A stretch of 38,737 bases of DNA from Rheinheimera sp. (GCA_008015325.1 SSFI01000016.1:1-38737), one strand, 5' to 3'; positions 1 through 7,604 are shown, counted from the stretch's first letter. Notes: a model not told the origin generated them from the letters alone. Numbers and translations are program-made.

Positions 1-41
1 AAGCGGGAGGCGTATCTTACACTTCCCAGATTTTAAGTCAA
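1..41 (-). promoter_or_regulatory. rRNA-type promoter, copy nearest the window edge
   Basis: Read on the minus strand there is a -35 TTGACT (36-41), a 16-bp spacer and a -10 TAAGAT (14-19), followed by a GC-rich discriminator (ACGCCTCCCGC). The match of a strong core, short spacer and GC-rich start region is typical of stringently controlled rRNA promoters. Transcription would start near position 6 and leave the window to the left, so the rRNA genes themselves are not visible. murI lies upstream in the same direction, as in the E. coli murI-rrnB arrangement. Confidence 0.75.
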
Positions 42-124
42 GCAGAGAAATTTACTATTTAAATAAACTACTCTGCTTAACCTACTTACTTACCTTGCTT
101 GCGATTTCAAGGCTTTCACCCCAA

Positions 125-170
125 CCTCGCTGCGAGGCGGCCATTTTAGTCAGTTTTTAATTCGTGTCAA
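125..170 (-). promoter_or_regulatory. rRNA-type promoter, middle copy
   Basis: On the minus strand a consensus -35 TTGACA (165-170), 16-bp spacer and -10 TAAAAT (143-148) are followed by a GC-rich discriminator (GGCCGCCTCGC). A 13-bp palindrome (CCTCGC-T-GCGAGG, 125-137) begins at about the predicted start site. It is the best core promoter of the three-promoter array and points the same way as the other two. Confidence 0.7.
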
Positions 171-244
171 GCGTCTTTTTATCGACTATTTTTCACTTTT
201 CAAACTCACCCGGCGTTTCGCGTTTCGCTTCACCCCGTCGGCAT

Positions 245-279
245 GGCGCGCATTATAGGCCGTCACGAAACTTACGCAA
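245..279 (-). promoter_or_regulatory. rRNA-type promoter, distal copy
   Basis: On the minus strand a perfect -10 TATAAT (252-257) is followed by GCGCGCC and preceded, after 16 bp, by a weaker -35 TTGCGT (274-279). The region upstream of it (280-320 on the plus strand) is A/T-rich, as expected for an UP element. It is the outermost of three tandem promoters spaced about 105-130 bp apart. Confidence 0.6.
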
Positions 280-482
280 GTATAAATTTGAGAAAAGTTG
301 GGGTTTTGCGATCGTTCGGACAAATAAGCCACAAAACGTGCATTTTCCAAACAAAAACTCCCATTTTACAACCGCTTAGTTGCTTGGCTTCCTGCGAACT
401 ACTGGTTAAGATGCTGATTGACTACTATAAGTAGAAAGCTTTCTTTGTATTTACTTACCTTTTGCAGAATCAGGAATTCCAT

Positions 483-980
483 ATGTTGCCAAGTTTAAAA
501 TCCTCACTGCCATTTACCCTGGCACTCGCTATTATCACTTACCTCGTTTTCAGCTTTGTTCTGAGCAGCCTGACATTAGATACTGCGACTGCAGTGACCA
601 TCGGTGTAGTGCTGGCTGGTATTCTGGTTCCTATGCTGGTGGAACTGAAACCACTGGAGTCCGCGCCGACCGTAACAGCGGCAAAAGCAGTTACTGTGAC
701 AGCCAGCGGCCCTTCAGTCACTTTATATGTCGGTAACCTGCCGTATAAAGCGAACGAAGAGGCAGTACGGGATCTGTTCCAGCAATCCGGTGCAGTAATA
801 AATGTACGTTTAATGAAAGATCGCCAGACCGGCCGACGCCGTGGTTTTGGTTTTGTTGAAGTTGCAGCCAAAGATGCCGCCAAGGTGATTCAGAAGCTGA
901 ACGATTTTGAATATGAAGGCCGCACGCTGAAAGTCCGTGAAGCAAAAGAGCGTCAGGATAATGAGGACAGCGACGAGTAA
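483..980 (+). CDS. Membrane-anchored RRM-domain RNA-binding protein
   Basis: A 165-residue protein. Two hydrophobic segments (about 10-29 and 34-53) form a membrane hairpin, followed by a linker and one RNA recognition motif (about 80-155). RNP2 is visible as LYVGNL (81-86) and RNP1 as RRGFGFVEV (119-127), with the aromatic residues that stack on RNA. The tail is acidic. The ATG at 483 is preferred because AGGA sits about 8 bases upstream; a TTG seven codons earlier has no such site. Similar short membrane-plus-RRM proteins are annotated in marine gammaproteobacteria, but their function is unknown to me. It lies between a probable rRNA promoter array and murI and is convergent with murI, the two stop codons abutting. 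Confidence 0.85.
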   Translation: MLPSLKSSLPFTLALAIITYLVFSFVLSSLTLDTATAVTIGVVLAGILVPMLVELKPLESAPTVTAAKAVTVTASGPSVTLYVGNLPYKANEEAVRDLFQQSGAVINVRLMKDRQTGRRRGFGFVEVAAKDAAKVIQKLNDFEYEGRTLKVREAKERQDNEDSDE

Positions 981-1775
981 TTAAATCGTTGTTGCCGGTT
1001 TTGACCAATGTTGATATTGGTCAAAACCAAGTTCTGTCACCCGTACTCGTTGCCGTTCATCCAAAGCCCCACTACTTATATATGAGTGGCGATATTCTTC
1101 AGATGCATGAGTCACATTCCCACCCACCGTGGCTAACGCCTGTACGCGACGTGCAATAGCATCCGCAGTATCCAGAAAAACGGTATCTGGCAGACAAGCA
1201 GCCAGCTCCGCAGTCAGAAAGGGAAAGTGGGTACAACCCAGTACCAAGGCCGCAGGCGGTTGTTGCTGCAATCCCAACCTGGACAACTCTGCAGCAACAG
1301 CGCTGCTGACATCCTGCTGATACCAGACTTTCAGCTCAGCCAGCCGGACCAGTTCACTGGAACCTGCGGTCTCAACCACACAATCAGGCGCGAACTCAGT
1401 AATCAATCCCCGTAAATAGCTGCTGCGGCAGGTTGCAGGCGTGGCCATCACCGTGAAACCACTTTGGCAATACTTTGCAGCGGCAGGTTTAATCGCCGGC
1501 ACAGTACCAACAAAAGGAACCTCAAACTGTTGGCGCAATGAAGCGACCGCCTGCGTGGTCGCCGTATTACAGGCGATCACAATGAGCTCAGCCCCTTGTT
1601 CGACTAGTAAAGCAGACAACTGCGCCAGACGTGCCTGGATAAATGCTTCGGACTTTTCGCCATAAGGCAGATATTGGTTGTCCATCACATATATATAGTG
1701 GGCCGGCACTTTGGCTCTGACCGCAGCCAGAATACTGAGACCACCAACCCCACTGTCGATAAATCCAATCCGCAT
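981..1775 (-). CDS. murI: Glutamate racemase
   Basis: A 264-residue cofactor-independent racemase that converts L-glutamate to D-glutamate for peptidoglycan. The N-terminus reads IGFIDSGVGGLS. The two catalytic cysteines are visible in the IACNTATT (C69) and LGCTHFPFL (C181) motifs, the two-thiol proton relay of the family. The length is normal. It is convergent with the RRM gene with no bases between stop codons, and its last codons form the inverted repeat at 997-1028. Its transcription points toward the probable rRNA promoters at the left edge, matching the murI-rrn synteny known in enterobacteria. Confidence 0.96.
   Translation of the reverse strand: MRIGFIDSGVGGLSILAAVRAKVPAHYIYVMDNQYLPYGEKSEAFIQARLAQLSALLVEQGAELIVIACNTATTQAVASLRQQFEVPFVGTVPAIKPAAAKYCQSGFTVMATPATCRSSYLRGLITEFAPDCVVETAGSSELVRLAELKVWYQQDVSSAVAAELSRLGLQQQPPAALVLGCTHFPFLTAELAACLPDTVFLDTADAIARRVQALATVGGNVTHASEEYRHSYISSGALDERQRVRVTELGFDQYQHWSKPATTI
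997..1028. repeat. Perfect 13-bp inverted repeat in the murI 3' end (possible shared 3'-end hairpin)
   Basis: GGTTTTGACCAAT (997-1009), six-base loop, ATTGGTCAAAACC (1016-1028). The arms are perfectly complementary. It lies 16 bases after the stop of the RRM gene and inside the last codons of murI, so transcripts of both convergent genes would carry the same hairpin. No U-run follows on either strand, so it is not a textbook intrinsic terminator. A 3'-end stabiliser or a protein site is possible. Confidence 0.7.
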
Positions 1776-1846
1776 ATCTGCCCCCGCACTTTAGCGCTGC
1801 TATTTTGCCAGATTTGCGATCAGCACAACAGCGCCGGCCAGAGCAT

Positions 1847-1875
1847 TTGGTTTCTCGCTGAAAAGCCTCTAAAAT
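1847..1875 (+). promoter_or_regulatory. Probable trmA promoter
   Basis: TTGGTT (1847-1852), 17-bp spacer, TAAAAT (1870-1875), then a GC-rich GTGCGCCCC discriminator. It lies about 30 bp before the trmA start. The GC-rich start region suggests growth-rate-linked control, which would fit a tRNA modification gene; E. coli trmA is known for stringent, growth-rate-regulated transcription. Confidence 0.5.
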
Positions 1876-1903
1876 GTGCGCCCCTTAGTTCTGAGACAAC
1901 ATC

Positions 1904-3004
1904 ATGCAACCAGGTCAGGTTTTCCCGGCACAATACGCCCAGTTACTGGCGGAAAAAGCGCAGCAGGTCGGTCAGCTATTTCACAGTTTCGCCATGCCAC
2001 AGCCGCAAATTTTCCCATCCCCGGCCGAGCATTATCGTTGCCGGGCGGAATTTCGCGTCTGGCACGACGGCGATGACCTGTATCACATCATGTTTGACCC
2101 AGAAACCAAGACCCGCCACCGGATTGACTATTTCCCGGTCGCAATCAAAACCATCGCCGATTTTATGCCCCGCTTGATAGACGCACTCAAGCGCCGGCCA
2201 TTGCTGCGTAACCGCTTGTACCAGATTGATTATCTGTCTGGCCTTAGTGGTGAATTGCTGGTATCGCTGATTTACAAAAAACCGGTGCCGGCTGAATGGG
2301 CGGACGAAGTCCGGCAACTGAAAGCCGAACTGACAACAGATCACCCGCTGGATTTTATTGGCCGCGCCCGAAAACAGAAAATCCTGATCGACCGGGATTT
2401 CATTACCGAACAGCTGCTGGTCGACAACCGACAACTCAGCTATCAGCAAGTCGAAAACAGTTTCAGTCAGCCGAACGCAGTGGTGAATCAACAGATGCTG
2501 GGCTGGGCCTGTGATATTGCGCGACAATTGCAGGGCGATCTGCTGGAGCTGTATTGTGGTAACGGCAATTTTTCGCTGGCGCTCGCGCCCTACTTCCGCC
2601 AGGTTGTAGCAACCGAGCTGTCCAAAGTATCAATTAAATCGGCCGAGCTGAATATCAGGCAGAATCAAATCAACAACGTGCAGGTGTTAGCGATGTCGGC
2701 GGAAGACGTCAGCGCAGCATTAGCACAAGGCAATGCGCTGAAACATATCGATTTAAATGGTTTGGCACTGAATACCATTTTAGTCGACCCGCCACGGGCC
2801 GGCCTCGACCTGGCGACCGTGCAACTGGTAAGCCGGTTTGACGACATTCTGTATATTTCGTGTAACCCGGCGACGCTGGCCGACAATCTGCAGACATTGA
2901 CGCAAACCCATGAAGTGCAGCAGTTCGCCTTCTTCGACCAGTTCCCTTACACCCACCACATGGAATCTGGCGTCTGGTTGCGCCGGAAAACTACGAACGG
3001 TTAG
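1904..3004 (+). CDS. trmA: tRNA (uracil-5-)-methyltransferase
   Basis: A 366-residue enzyme that makes ribothymidine at position 54 of tRNA using S-adenosylmethionine. The SAM motif LLELYCGNGNFSLAL lies at 213-227, the DPPRAGLD motif at 295-302, and the nucleophilic cysteine in YISCNP is C320. The C-terminal HHMES glutamate acts as the base in this family. The length equals the E. coli enzyme. The ribosome binding site before the ATG is weak. The gene is convergent with fabR, whose stop codon abuts the trmA stop directly, with no terminator space between them. Confidence 0.96.
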   Translation: MQPGQVFPAQYAQLLAEKAQQVGQLFHSFAMPQPQIFPSPAEHYRCRAEFRVWHDGDDLYHIMFDPETKTRHRIDYFPVAIKTIADFMPRLIDALKRRPLLRNRLYQIDYLSGLSGELLVSLIYKKPVPAEWADEVRQLKAELTTDHPLDFIGRARKQKILIDRDFITEQLLVDNRQLSYQQVENSFSQPNAVVNQQMLGWACDIARQLQGDLLELYCGNGNFSLALAPYFRQVVATELSKVSIKSAELNIRQNQINNVQVLAMSAEDVSAALAQGNALKHIDLNGLALNTILVDPPRAGLDLATVQLVSRFDDILYISCNPATLADNLQTLTQTHEVQQFAFFDQFPYTHHMESGVWLRRKTTNG

Positions 3005-3613
3005 TCAGTCTTTTGGCCTGCGTCCATAGCCGGCCGCACCATGTGCCAGCCAGCGTAACTGTAAAATAGTCCGCAAGGTGATTTGCACCCGGGTTTCCGG
3101 GCTGGCATCCAGTGCATCGGCACCGGCGTGGAACACCAGCGTCACCATGGCTTCGGCCTGCATCTGAGCATATTCATCTGGGCAGGCGGTTTCTTTACGC
3201 AGATAATCGGCAAGTTCCGCGCAAAAATGCTGAATCTCACGCGCTACGGCGCGGCGAAATGCCGCAGAAGTACCGGAGCGCTCACGCAGCAACAAGCGGA
3301 ACACGTTACTATTGCCGACGACAAATTCCATAAAAGTTTCAATCGACGTACGGATCACACTGCCGTTTTTCTCAATCCGGTTGCGCGCCTGGCGCAGTAG
3401 CTGGCGCAGCATCAAACCGGCTTCATCTACCAGCGTTAAACCCAATTCATCCATATCAGCAAAGTGGCGGTAGAACGAAGTTGGCGCTATGCCCGCTTCG
3501 CGCGCCACTTCGCGTAGGCTGAGACTGGAAAAACCTTTGTCCGGGCTCAGCTGTGCAAAAGCCGCGTCAATAATGGCACGGCGGGTTTTTTCTTTTTGCT
3601 GGGCTCTCGACAC
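3005..3613 (-). CDS. fabR: FabR-type TetR-family repressor of unsaturated fatty acid synthesis
   Basis: A 202-residue TetR-family regulator with an N-terminal helix-turn-helix ([24 protein letters not shown], about 34-57 in part). The helix and the following sequence match FabR, which senses the balance of unsaturated and saturated acyl chains. The start is GTG (3611-3613). It is divergent from a fatty acid desaturase gene, with a perfect operator-like palindrome overlapping the desaturase promoter, and it lies between trmA and sthA as in E. coli. The inferred role is repression of the desaturase gene, possibly with fabA/fabB elsewhere. It is close in logic to DesT of Pseudomonas. Confidence 0.9.
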   Translation of the reverse strand: MSRAQQKEKTRRAIIDAAFAQLSPDKGFSSLSLREVAREAGIAPTSFYRHFADMDELGLTLVDEAGLMLRQLLRQARNRIEKNGSVIRTSIETFMEFVVGNSNVFRLLLRERSGTSAAFRRAVAREIQHFCAELADYLRKETACPDEYAQMQAEAMVTLVFHAGADALDASPETRVQITLRTILQLRWLAHGAAGYGRRPKD

Positions 3614-3657
3614 TCGTATTACCTGCTGACAGTTACGCTAAAAGCTCATTTTATACC

Positions 3658-3685
3658 TTGACCACGTTTCAATGCACAGTAAAAT
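3658..3685 (+). promoter_or_regulatory. Desaturase promoter
   Basis: TTGACC (3658-3663), 16-bp spacer, TAAAAT (3680-3685). The predicted start near 3692 gives a leader of about 25 bases before the ATG at 3718. The last base of the -10 box is the first base of the FabR-like palindrome, so a bound repressor would block initiation. Confidence 0.65.
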
Positions 3686-3706
3686 TAGCTTACAGTTGTA
3701 AGCTAA
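3685..3706. promoter_or_regulatory. FabR-like operator (22-bp perfect palindrome)
   Basis: The arms TTAGCTTACA (3685-3694) and TGTAAGCTAA (3697-3706) are perfect inverted copies around GT. The core pattern AGCnTACA-nn-TGTAnGCT resembles the FabR operator of enterobacteria as I recall it. It overlaps the -10/start region of the desaturase and lies about 70 bp from the divergent fabR start, so both repression and autoregulation are possible. Confidence 0.75.
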
Positions 3707-3717
3707 AAGTACCCATC

Positions 3718-4863
3718 ATGGAAAAACACCCCATTATCTGGACCAACGTGCTGTTATTCAGCCTGACTTTTGCGGTTGCGGCGATCGGCGTTCCTGCCTA
3801 TGCCATTCTCGTTGGTTTCAGCTGGACTGAAATCATTGCCACAGTGCTGTGTCTGGGCTATTGCGGTATGTCGATCACCGCCGGTTATCATCGGTTGTGG
3901 GCGCACAAAACGTATGACGCGCATCCGTTGTTGCAGCTGTTTTTTGCCATCGGTGGGGCTTTTGCCTTGCAGAACAGTGCCTTACATTGGTCATCGGATC
4001 ACCGGGTGCATCACAAGTTTGTCGACCAGAACGACAAAGACCCGTACTCCGCAAAAAAAGGTTTCTGGTTCAGTCACATTGGCTGGATGCTGCGTGAATA
4101 TCAGGCGCAGCGCTACAGTGATTACAGCAACGTCCGCGATCTGCAAAGCAATAAAATTGTGATGTGGCAACACAACAATTACCTGCTACTGACCGTGCTG
4201 ACTAACTTCGGTATTCCGCTGTTACTGGGTGTACTGACAGGCAGTATCCTTGGCATGTTGCTCAGTGTCGGCGTATTGCGTCTGGTACTGAGCCACCACT
4301 TCACCTTCTTTATCAACTCGCTGGCGCATATCTGGGGCAAACAACCTTATACCGACACCAATACCGCGCGGGATAACGGCTGGCTGGCTTTGGTCACTTA
4401 TGGCGAGGGCTACCACAACTTCCATCACATTTTTGAATTCGATTACCGTAATGGTATTCGCTGGTGGCACTTTGATCCGACGAAATGGCTGATCAAAAGT
4501 TGCTCTTTTGTCGGTTTGACGCGCAATCTGAAGGTGTGCCCGGAAGACAAGATTGTGAAAGCCAAAGCGCTGATGCAACTTAAGCGGGCACAGGCCAAGG
4601 CTCTGCAGCTGCAATTACCAGATGCAGAACAGTTAATGCAAAAAATGGAACATGAATACGCCTTGCTGGTTGAGCGGATGCAGGCCTACTACGATTCACG
4701 GAAACAATTGTTACAGCAGAAAAAAGCTGGTTTGCAGCAGAAAAAAGACCAGCTGTTGCAAAGCTATAACGATTTTGATTTAGGCAAACACTGTGCTGAG
4801 CTGAAGCAAAACTGGCAGTTGCAACAGCGCCAGTGGCAACTGTTTATCAGTCAATATGCCTAA
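3718..4863 (+). CDS. Membrane fatty acid desaturase (delta-9 type) with C-terminal coiled coil
   Basis: A 381-residue di-iron membrane desaturase that introduces a double bond into acyl chains. The three histidine boxes are HRLWAH (58-63), HRVHH (95-99) and HNFHH (233-237), between hydrophobic spans at about 9-50, 70-86 and 155-203. Residues about 280-375 form a Gln/Lys-rich coiled coil, longer than the usual bacterial enzyme of about 280-300 residues. The ATG at 3718 is chosen; an upstream TTG would place promoter and operator inside the gene. Control by the divergent FabR is strongly suggested by the operator. A strong terminator follows. Confidence 0.92.
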   Translation: MEKHPIIWTNVLLFSLTFAVAAIGVPAYAILVGFSWTEIIATVLCLGYCGMSITAGYHRLWAHKTYDAHPLLQLFFAIGGAFALQNSALHWSSDHRVHHKFVDQNDKDPYSAKKGFWFSHIGWMLREYQAQRYSDYSNVRDLQSNKIVMWQHNNYLLLTVLTNFGIPLLLGVLTGSILGMLLSVGVLRLVLSHHFTFFINSLAHIWGKQPYTDTNTARDNGWLALVTYGEGYHNFHHIFEFDYRNGIRWWHFDPTKWLIKSCSFVGLTRNLKVCPEDKIVKAKALMQLKRAQAKALQLQLPDAEQLMQKMEHEYALLVERMQAYYDSRKQLLQQKKAGLQQKKDQLLQSYNDFDLGKHCAELKQNWQLQQRQWQLFISQYA

Positions 4864-4880
4864 GCTCTGGTAAAACCAAC

Positions 4881-4908
4881 AGAAAAGCCGACGGAAGTCG
4901 GCTTTTCT
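4881..4908 (+). terminator. Terminator after the desaturase gene
   Basis: AGAAAAGCCGAC (4881-4892), GGAA loop, GTCGGCTTTTCT (4897-4908). A 12-bp stem with A-rich and U-rich bases built into its foot. It begins 17 bases after the desaturase stop. Confidence 0.8.
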
Positions 4909-4976
4909 GCTTCTGTTCCCTGAATTTCAGCTGCTATTATCTTGGCATTGCAAGCAGGTAACAGGCGGAATTTCAG

Positions 4977-6404
4977 GTGTCTAATAAAAAGCCAACAGCG
5001 CAACCTCAGGAACAATTCGAATACGACGCTATTATCATCGGTACCGGCCCGGGCGGTGAGGGCGCCGCGATGAATCTGGCCAAAAGCGGTAAAAAAGTAG
5101 CCGTGATTGAGCGCCACACCCAGGTCGGCGGCGGTTGCACCCACTGGGGCACAATTCCCTCCAAAGCGTTACGCCACTCCGTCAGCCGTTTTATTGAATA
5201 TAATGAAAACCCGCTGTTCCAGATGGACAATCAGTCGTCCAACCTGACCTTTCCGCAAATTCTGAAACATGCCGCCGGGGTCATCCGTAAACAAGTCCGG
5301 CTACGCAGTAGTTTTTACGATCGCAACCGGGTTGAAGTGTTTGCCGGCAACGCCTCTTTTGTGGATAAACATCGTATTAAAATTGTGCCGCCGACAGGCC
5401 CAGAGCGGGTGATCAGTGCGCAGACTATAGTGCTCGCGGTTGGCTCCCGGCCTTACCGCCCGGCTAACGTCGATTTTAATCATCCGCATATTTTTGACAG
5501 CGATACCATTTTGTCACTGAGTGAAGACCCGCGGCATATCATCATCTTCGGCGCTGGCGTGATTGGCTGTGAATATGCCTCAATTTTCCGTGGCCTCGGC
5601 GTACGGGTCGATTTGGTCAACACCCGCGACCGCTTACTGTCGTTTATGGATGCCGAGATCTCCGATGCCCTCAGTTACCATTTCTGGAACTCGGGTGTGA
5701 CTATTCGCCATGGCGAAGAGTTTGAATCTATTGAAGGTTTGGATGACGGTGTCATTCTGCATCTGCAATCCGGCAAAAAGATGAAAGCCGACTGCATTTT
5801 GTTTGCCAACGGCCGCACCGGCAACACAGATACGCTGAACCTCGAAGCTGTTGGCCTCAAAGCCGACAGTCGTGGCCAGCTGAAGGTCAATGAAAATTAT
5901 CAGACTGCGGTCGACAACATTTACGCGGTTGGCGATGTGATCGGCTATCCAAGCCTGGCCAGTGCCGCGTACGACCAAGGCCGCATTGCCGGCAATTCGA
6001 TTATTCACGGCCACTGCGACACGCGCTTGATTGAAGATATTCCGGTTGGCATTTACACCATTCCGGAAATGAGTTCAGTCGGCAAAACCGAACAACAGCT
6101 GACCGCAGCACGCATTCCGTATGAAGTCGGCCGGGCACAGTTTAAACATCTGGCACGGGCGCAAATCGCCAATACCAGTGTCGGCAGCCTGAAACTGCTG
6201 TTCCACCGCGACACCAAAGAGATCCTGGGTATTCATTGTTTTGGCGAGCGAGCAGCGGAAATTGTTCACATCGGCCAGGCCATTATGATGCAGAAAAATG
6301 GCGGCAATAATGTCGAGTACTTCGTGCATACCACCTTTAACTATCCGACCATGGCCGAAGCCTACCGCGTCGCGGCAATGAATGGCTTAAACCGATTGTT
6401 CTGA
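4977..6404 (+). CDS. sthA: Soluble pyridine nucleotide transhydrogenase
   Basis: A 475-residue FAD flavoprotein that moves reducing equivalents between NADPH and NADH. The first dinucleotide motif is [13 protein letters not shown], the second [14 protein letters not shown], and the FAD motif is [13 protein letters not shown]. The region [13 protein letters not shown] has a single cysteine where disulfide reductases have two; this is normal for SthA and separates it from lipoamide dehydrogenase. The C-terminal dimer domain ends in [14 protein letters not shown]. The start is GTG with an AGGCGGA-like site upstream. It lies next to fabR and the desaturase, as sthA does with fabR in E. coli. A clear terminator follows. 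Confidence 0.96.
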   Translation: MSNKKPTAQPQEQFEYDAIIIGTGPGGEGAAMNLAKSGKKVAVIERHTQVGGGCTHWGTIPSKALRHSVSRFIEYNENPLFQMDNQSSNLTFPQILKHAAGVIRKQVRLRSSFYDRNRVEVFAGNASFVDKHRIKIVPPTGPERVISAQTIVLAVGSRPYRPANVDFNHPHIFDSDTILSLSEDPRHIIIFGAGVIGCEYASIFRGLGVRVDLVNTRDRLLSFMDAEISDALSYHFWNSGVTIRHGEEFESIEGLDDGVILHLQSGKKMKADCILFANGRTGNTDTLNLEAVGLKADSRGQLKVNENYQTAVDNIYAVGDVIGYPSLASAAYDQGRIAGNSIIHGHCDTRLIEDIPVGIYTIPEMSSVGKTEQQLTAARIPYEVGRAQFKHLARAQIANTSVGSLKLLFHRDTKEILGIHCFGERAAEIVHIGQAIMMQKNGGNNVEYFVHTTFNYPTMAEAYRVAAMNGLNRLF

Positions 6405-6423
6405 GTCTGATGATATGTAAGAC

Positions 6424-6451
6424 AAACGCCGGCAATTGCCGGCGTTTTTTT
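6424..6451 (+). terminator. Terminator after sthA
   Basis: AAACGCCGGC (6424-6433), AATT loop, GCCGGCGTTT (6438-6447), continuing into a run of seven T. On the minus strand the downstream side is only weakly T-rich, so it probably serves sthA first and the convergent reductase gene poorly. Confidence 0.9.
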
Positions 6452-6469
6452 ATGCTGAAAAGCGCGACG

Positions 6470-7519
6470 TTACAGCGTCGGATAATCGGTATAACCAACC
6501 GGGCCTTTGCCGTAAAACAACTCTTTGCGTGGCGGATTCAGCGGTGCGTCTGCAGCTAGTCGCGCTGGCAAATCCGGATTGGCGATAAACGGAATGCCAA
6601 AAGCCACCGCATCTGCTTTGCCGTCCGCCAGCCACTGATTGGCCTGAGTCTTATCAAACTGTTCATTAGCGATGACCACGCCGCCAAACAGTTGCTTCAG
6701 CAGTGGCGTCAGGCTGTCCGCTGCGGCATGTTCCCGCGTCGACAAAAACGCAATACGTCTTTTACCGAGTTCGGTTGCAACATACCCAAAGGTCGCGGTC
6801 GGATTGCTGTCGGCCATATCGTGTGCATCCATTCGCGGTGCCAGATGCACGCCGACCCGGCCGGCGCCCCAGATCTCAATACAGGCGTCTGTAACTTCAA
6901 GTAATAAACGCGCCCGATTTTCAACAGAGCCACCGTATTGGTCATCCCGCAAATTGGTGCTGTCTTGCAGGAACTGGTCGAGCAAATAACCGTTGGCGCC
7001 ATGAATATGCACACCATCGAAACCGGCGGTTTTTGCGTTGATTGCAGCCTGACGGTAATCCGCCACTGTCGCCACAATTTCATCAAGGCTCAGCGCGCGT
7101 GGCGTGACAAAATCCTGCAGCGGGCGCACCAGGCTGACATGCCCGGCCGGGCGCACAGCGCTTGGTGCCACGGGCGTGGCACCATCCAGATATAAAGGTG
7201 CCGACACACGACCAACATGCCACAGCTGCAGAAAAATCCGGCCACCGGCCGCATGCACGGCGTCAGTGACTAAGCGCCAGCCGGCAACCTGAGCGTCGGA
7301 CCAGATCCCCGGTGTATCCGGATAACCAACGCCCATGGCATTCACCGAGGTCGCTTCCGACAGGATCAGACCTGCGCTGGCACGCTGGGTGTAATATTCT
7401 GCCATCAACTGATTTGGCACCCGGCCTTCATCTGCACGGCAACGGGTTAAAGGTGCCATCACAATCCGGTTTGGTAACGTCAGCTCACCAAGCTGCAAAG
7501 AGTCAAAAATAGTAGGCAT
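6470..7519 (-). CDS. nemA: Old Yellow Enzyme family alkene reductase (NemA-like)
   Basis: A 349-residue FMN-dependent ene-reductase of the N-ethylmaleimide reductase group, reducing activated C=C bonds with NAD(P)H. It starts with LTLPNRIVMAPLTRCRA, and the substrate-binding His/Asn pair is in GVHIHGANGYLLDQFLQ. The NLRDDQYGGSVENRARLLLE segment is highly typical. The ATG at 7519 is preferred because AGGAG lies five bases upstream; a GTG directly before it is too close. It stands as a single gene on the minus strand between sthA and hemE, so it is probably an accessory detoxification gene in an otherwise conserved block. The natural substrate cannot be read from the sequence. Confidence 0.92.
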   Translation of the reverse strand: MPTIFDSLQLGELTLPNRIVMAPLTRCRADEGRVPNQLMAEYYTQRASAGLILSEATSVNAMGVGYPDTPGIWSDAQVAGWRLVTDAVHAAGGRIFLQLWHVGRVSAPLYLDGATPVAPSAVRPAGHVSLVRPLQDFVTPRALSLDEIVATVADYRQAAINAKTAGFDGVHIHGANGYLLDQFLQDSTNLRDDQYGGSVENRARLLLEVTDACIEIWGAGRVGVHLAPRMDAHDMADSNPTATFGYVATELGKRRIAFLSTREHAAADSLTPLLKQLFGGVVIANEQFDKTQANQWLADGKADAVAFGIPFIANPDLPARLAADAPLNPPRKELFYGKGPVGYTDYPTL

Positions 7520-7551
7520 CACAGCTCCTGAAAGTGCTTCGATTCAACAAG

Positions 7552-7587
7552 GCAAAAACAAAAAAACCAGCCGCCTGACTGGTTTTT
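7552..7587 (-). terminator. Terminator after hemE
   Basis: On the minus strand AAAACCAG (7586-7579), eight-base loop, CTGGTTTT (7570-7563), followed by a T-rich run (TTTGTTTTT). It begins 18 bases after the hemE stop and separates hemE from the reductase gene transcribed in the same direction. Confidence 0.8.
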
Positions 7588-7604
7588 ATCCGCACTAATA
7601 ATAA

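Larger units (their letters stand above)
1..482. other. Gene-free regulatory region upstream of a probable rRNA operon
   Basis: No credible protein gene is present here. Short open frames run straight through the promoter elements and have no ribosome binding site. The content is the three minus-strand promoters listed separately, plus the 5' region of the RRM gene, which contains a 12-bp palindrome (AGAAAGCTTTCT, 433-444). Whether Fis or other factor sites are present cannot be judged by eye. Confidence 0.7.

Noticed and set aside
164-434. Short open frames of 63 and 71 codons in the left intergenic region
   Set aside because: They run through the rRNA-type promoter boxes on the other strand, have no ribosome binding site and show no recognisable protein pattern.
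3658-3717. A TTG start that would extend the desaturase by 20 residues
   Set aside because: It would put the -35, -10 and operator inside the coding region, and the ATG at 3718 begins directly at the expected N-terminus.
5120-5170. Apparent loss of a redox-active cysteine in SthA
   Set aside because: The CTHWGT sequence in place of a two-cysteine motif is the normal state of soluble transhydrogenases.
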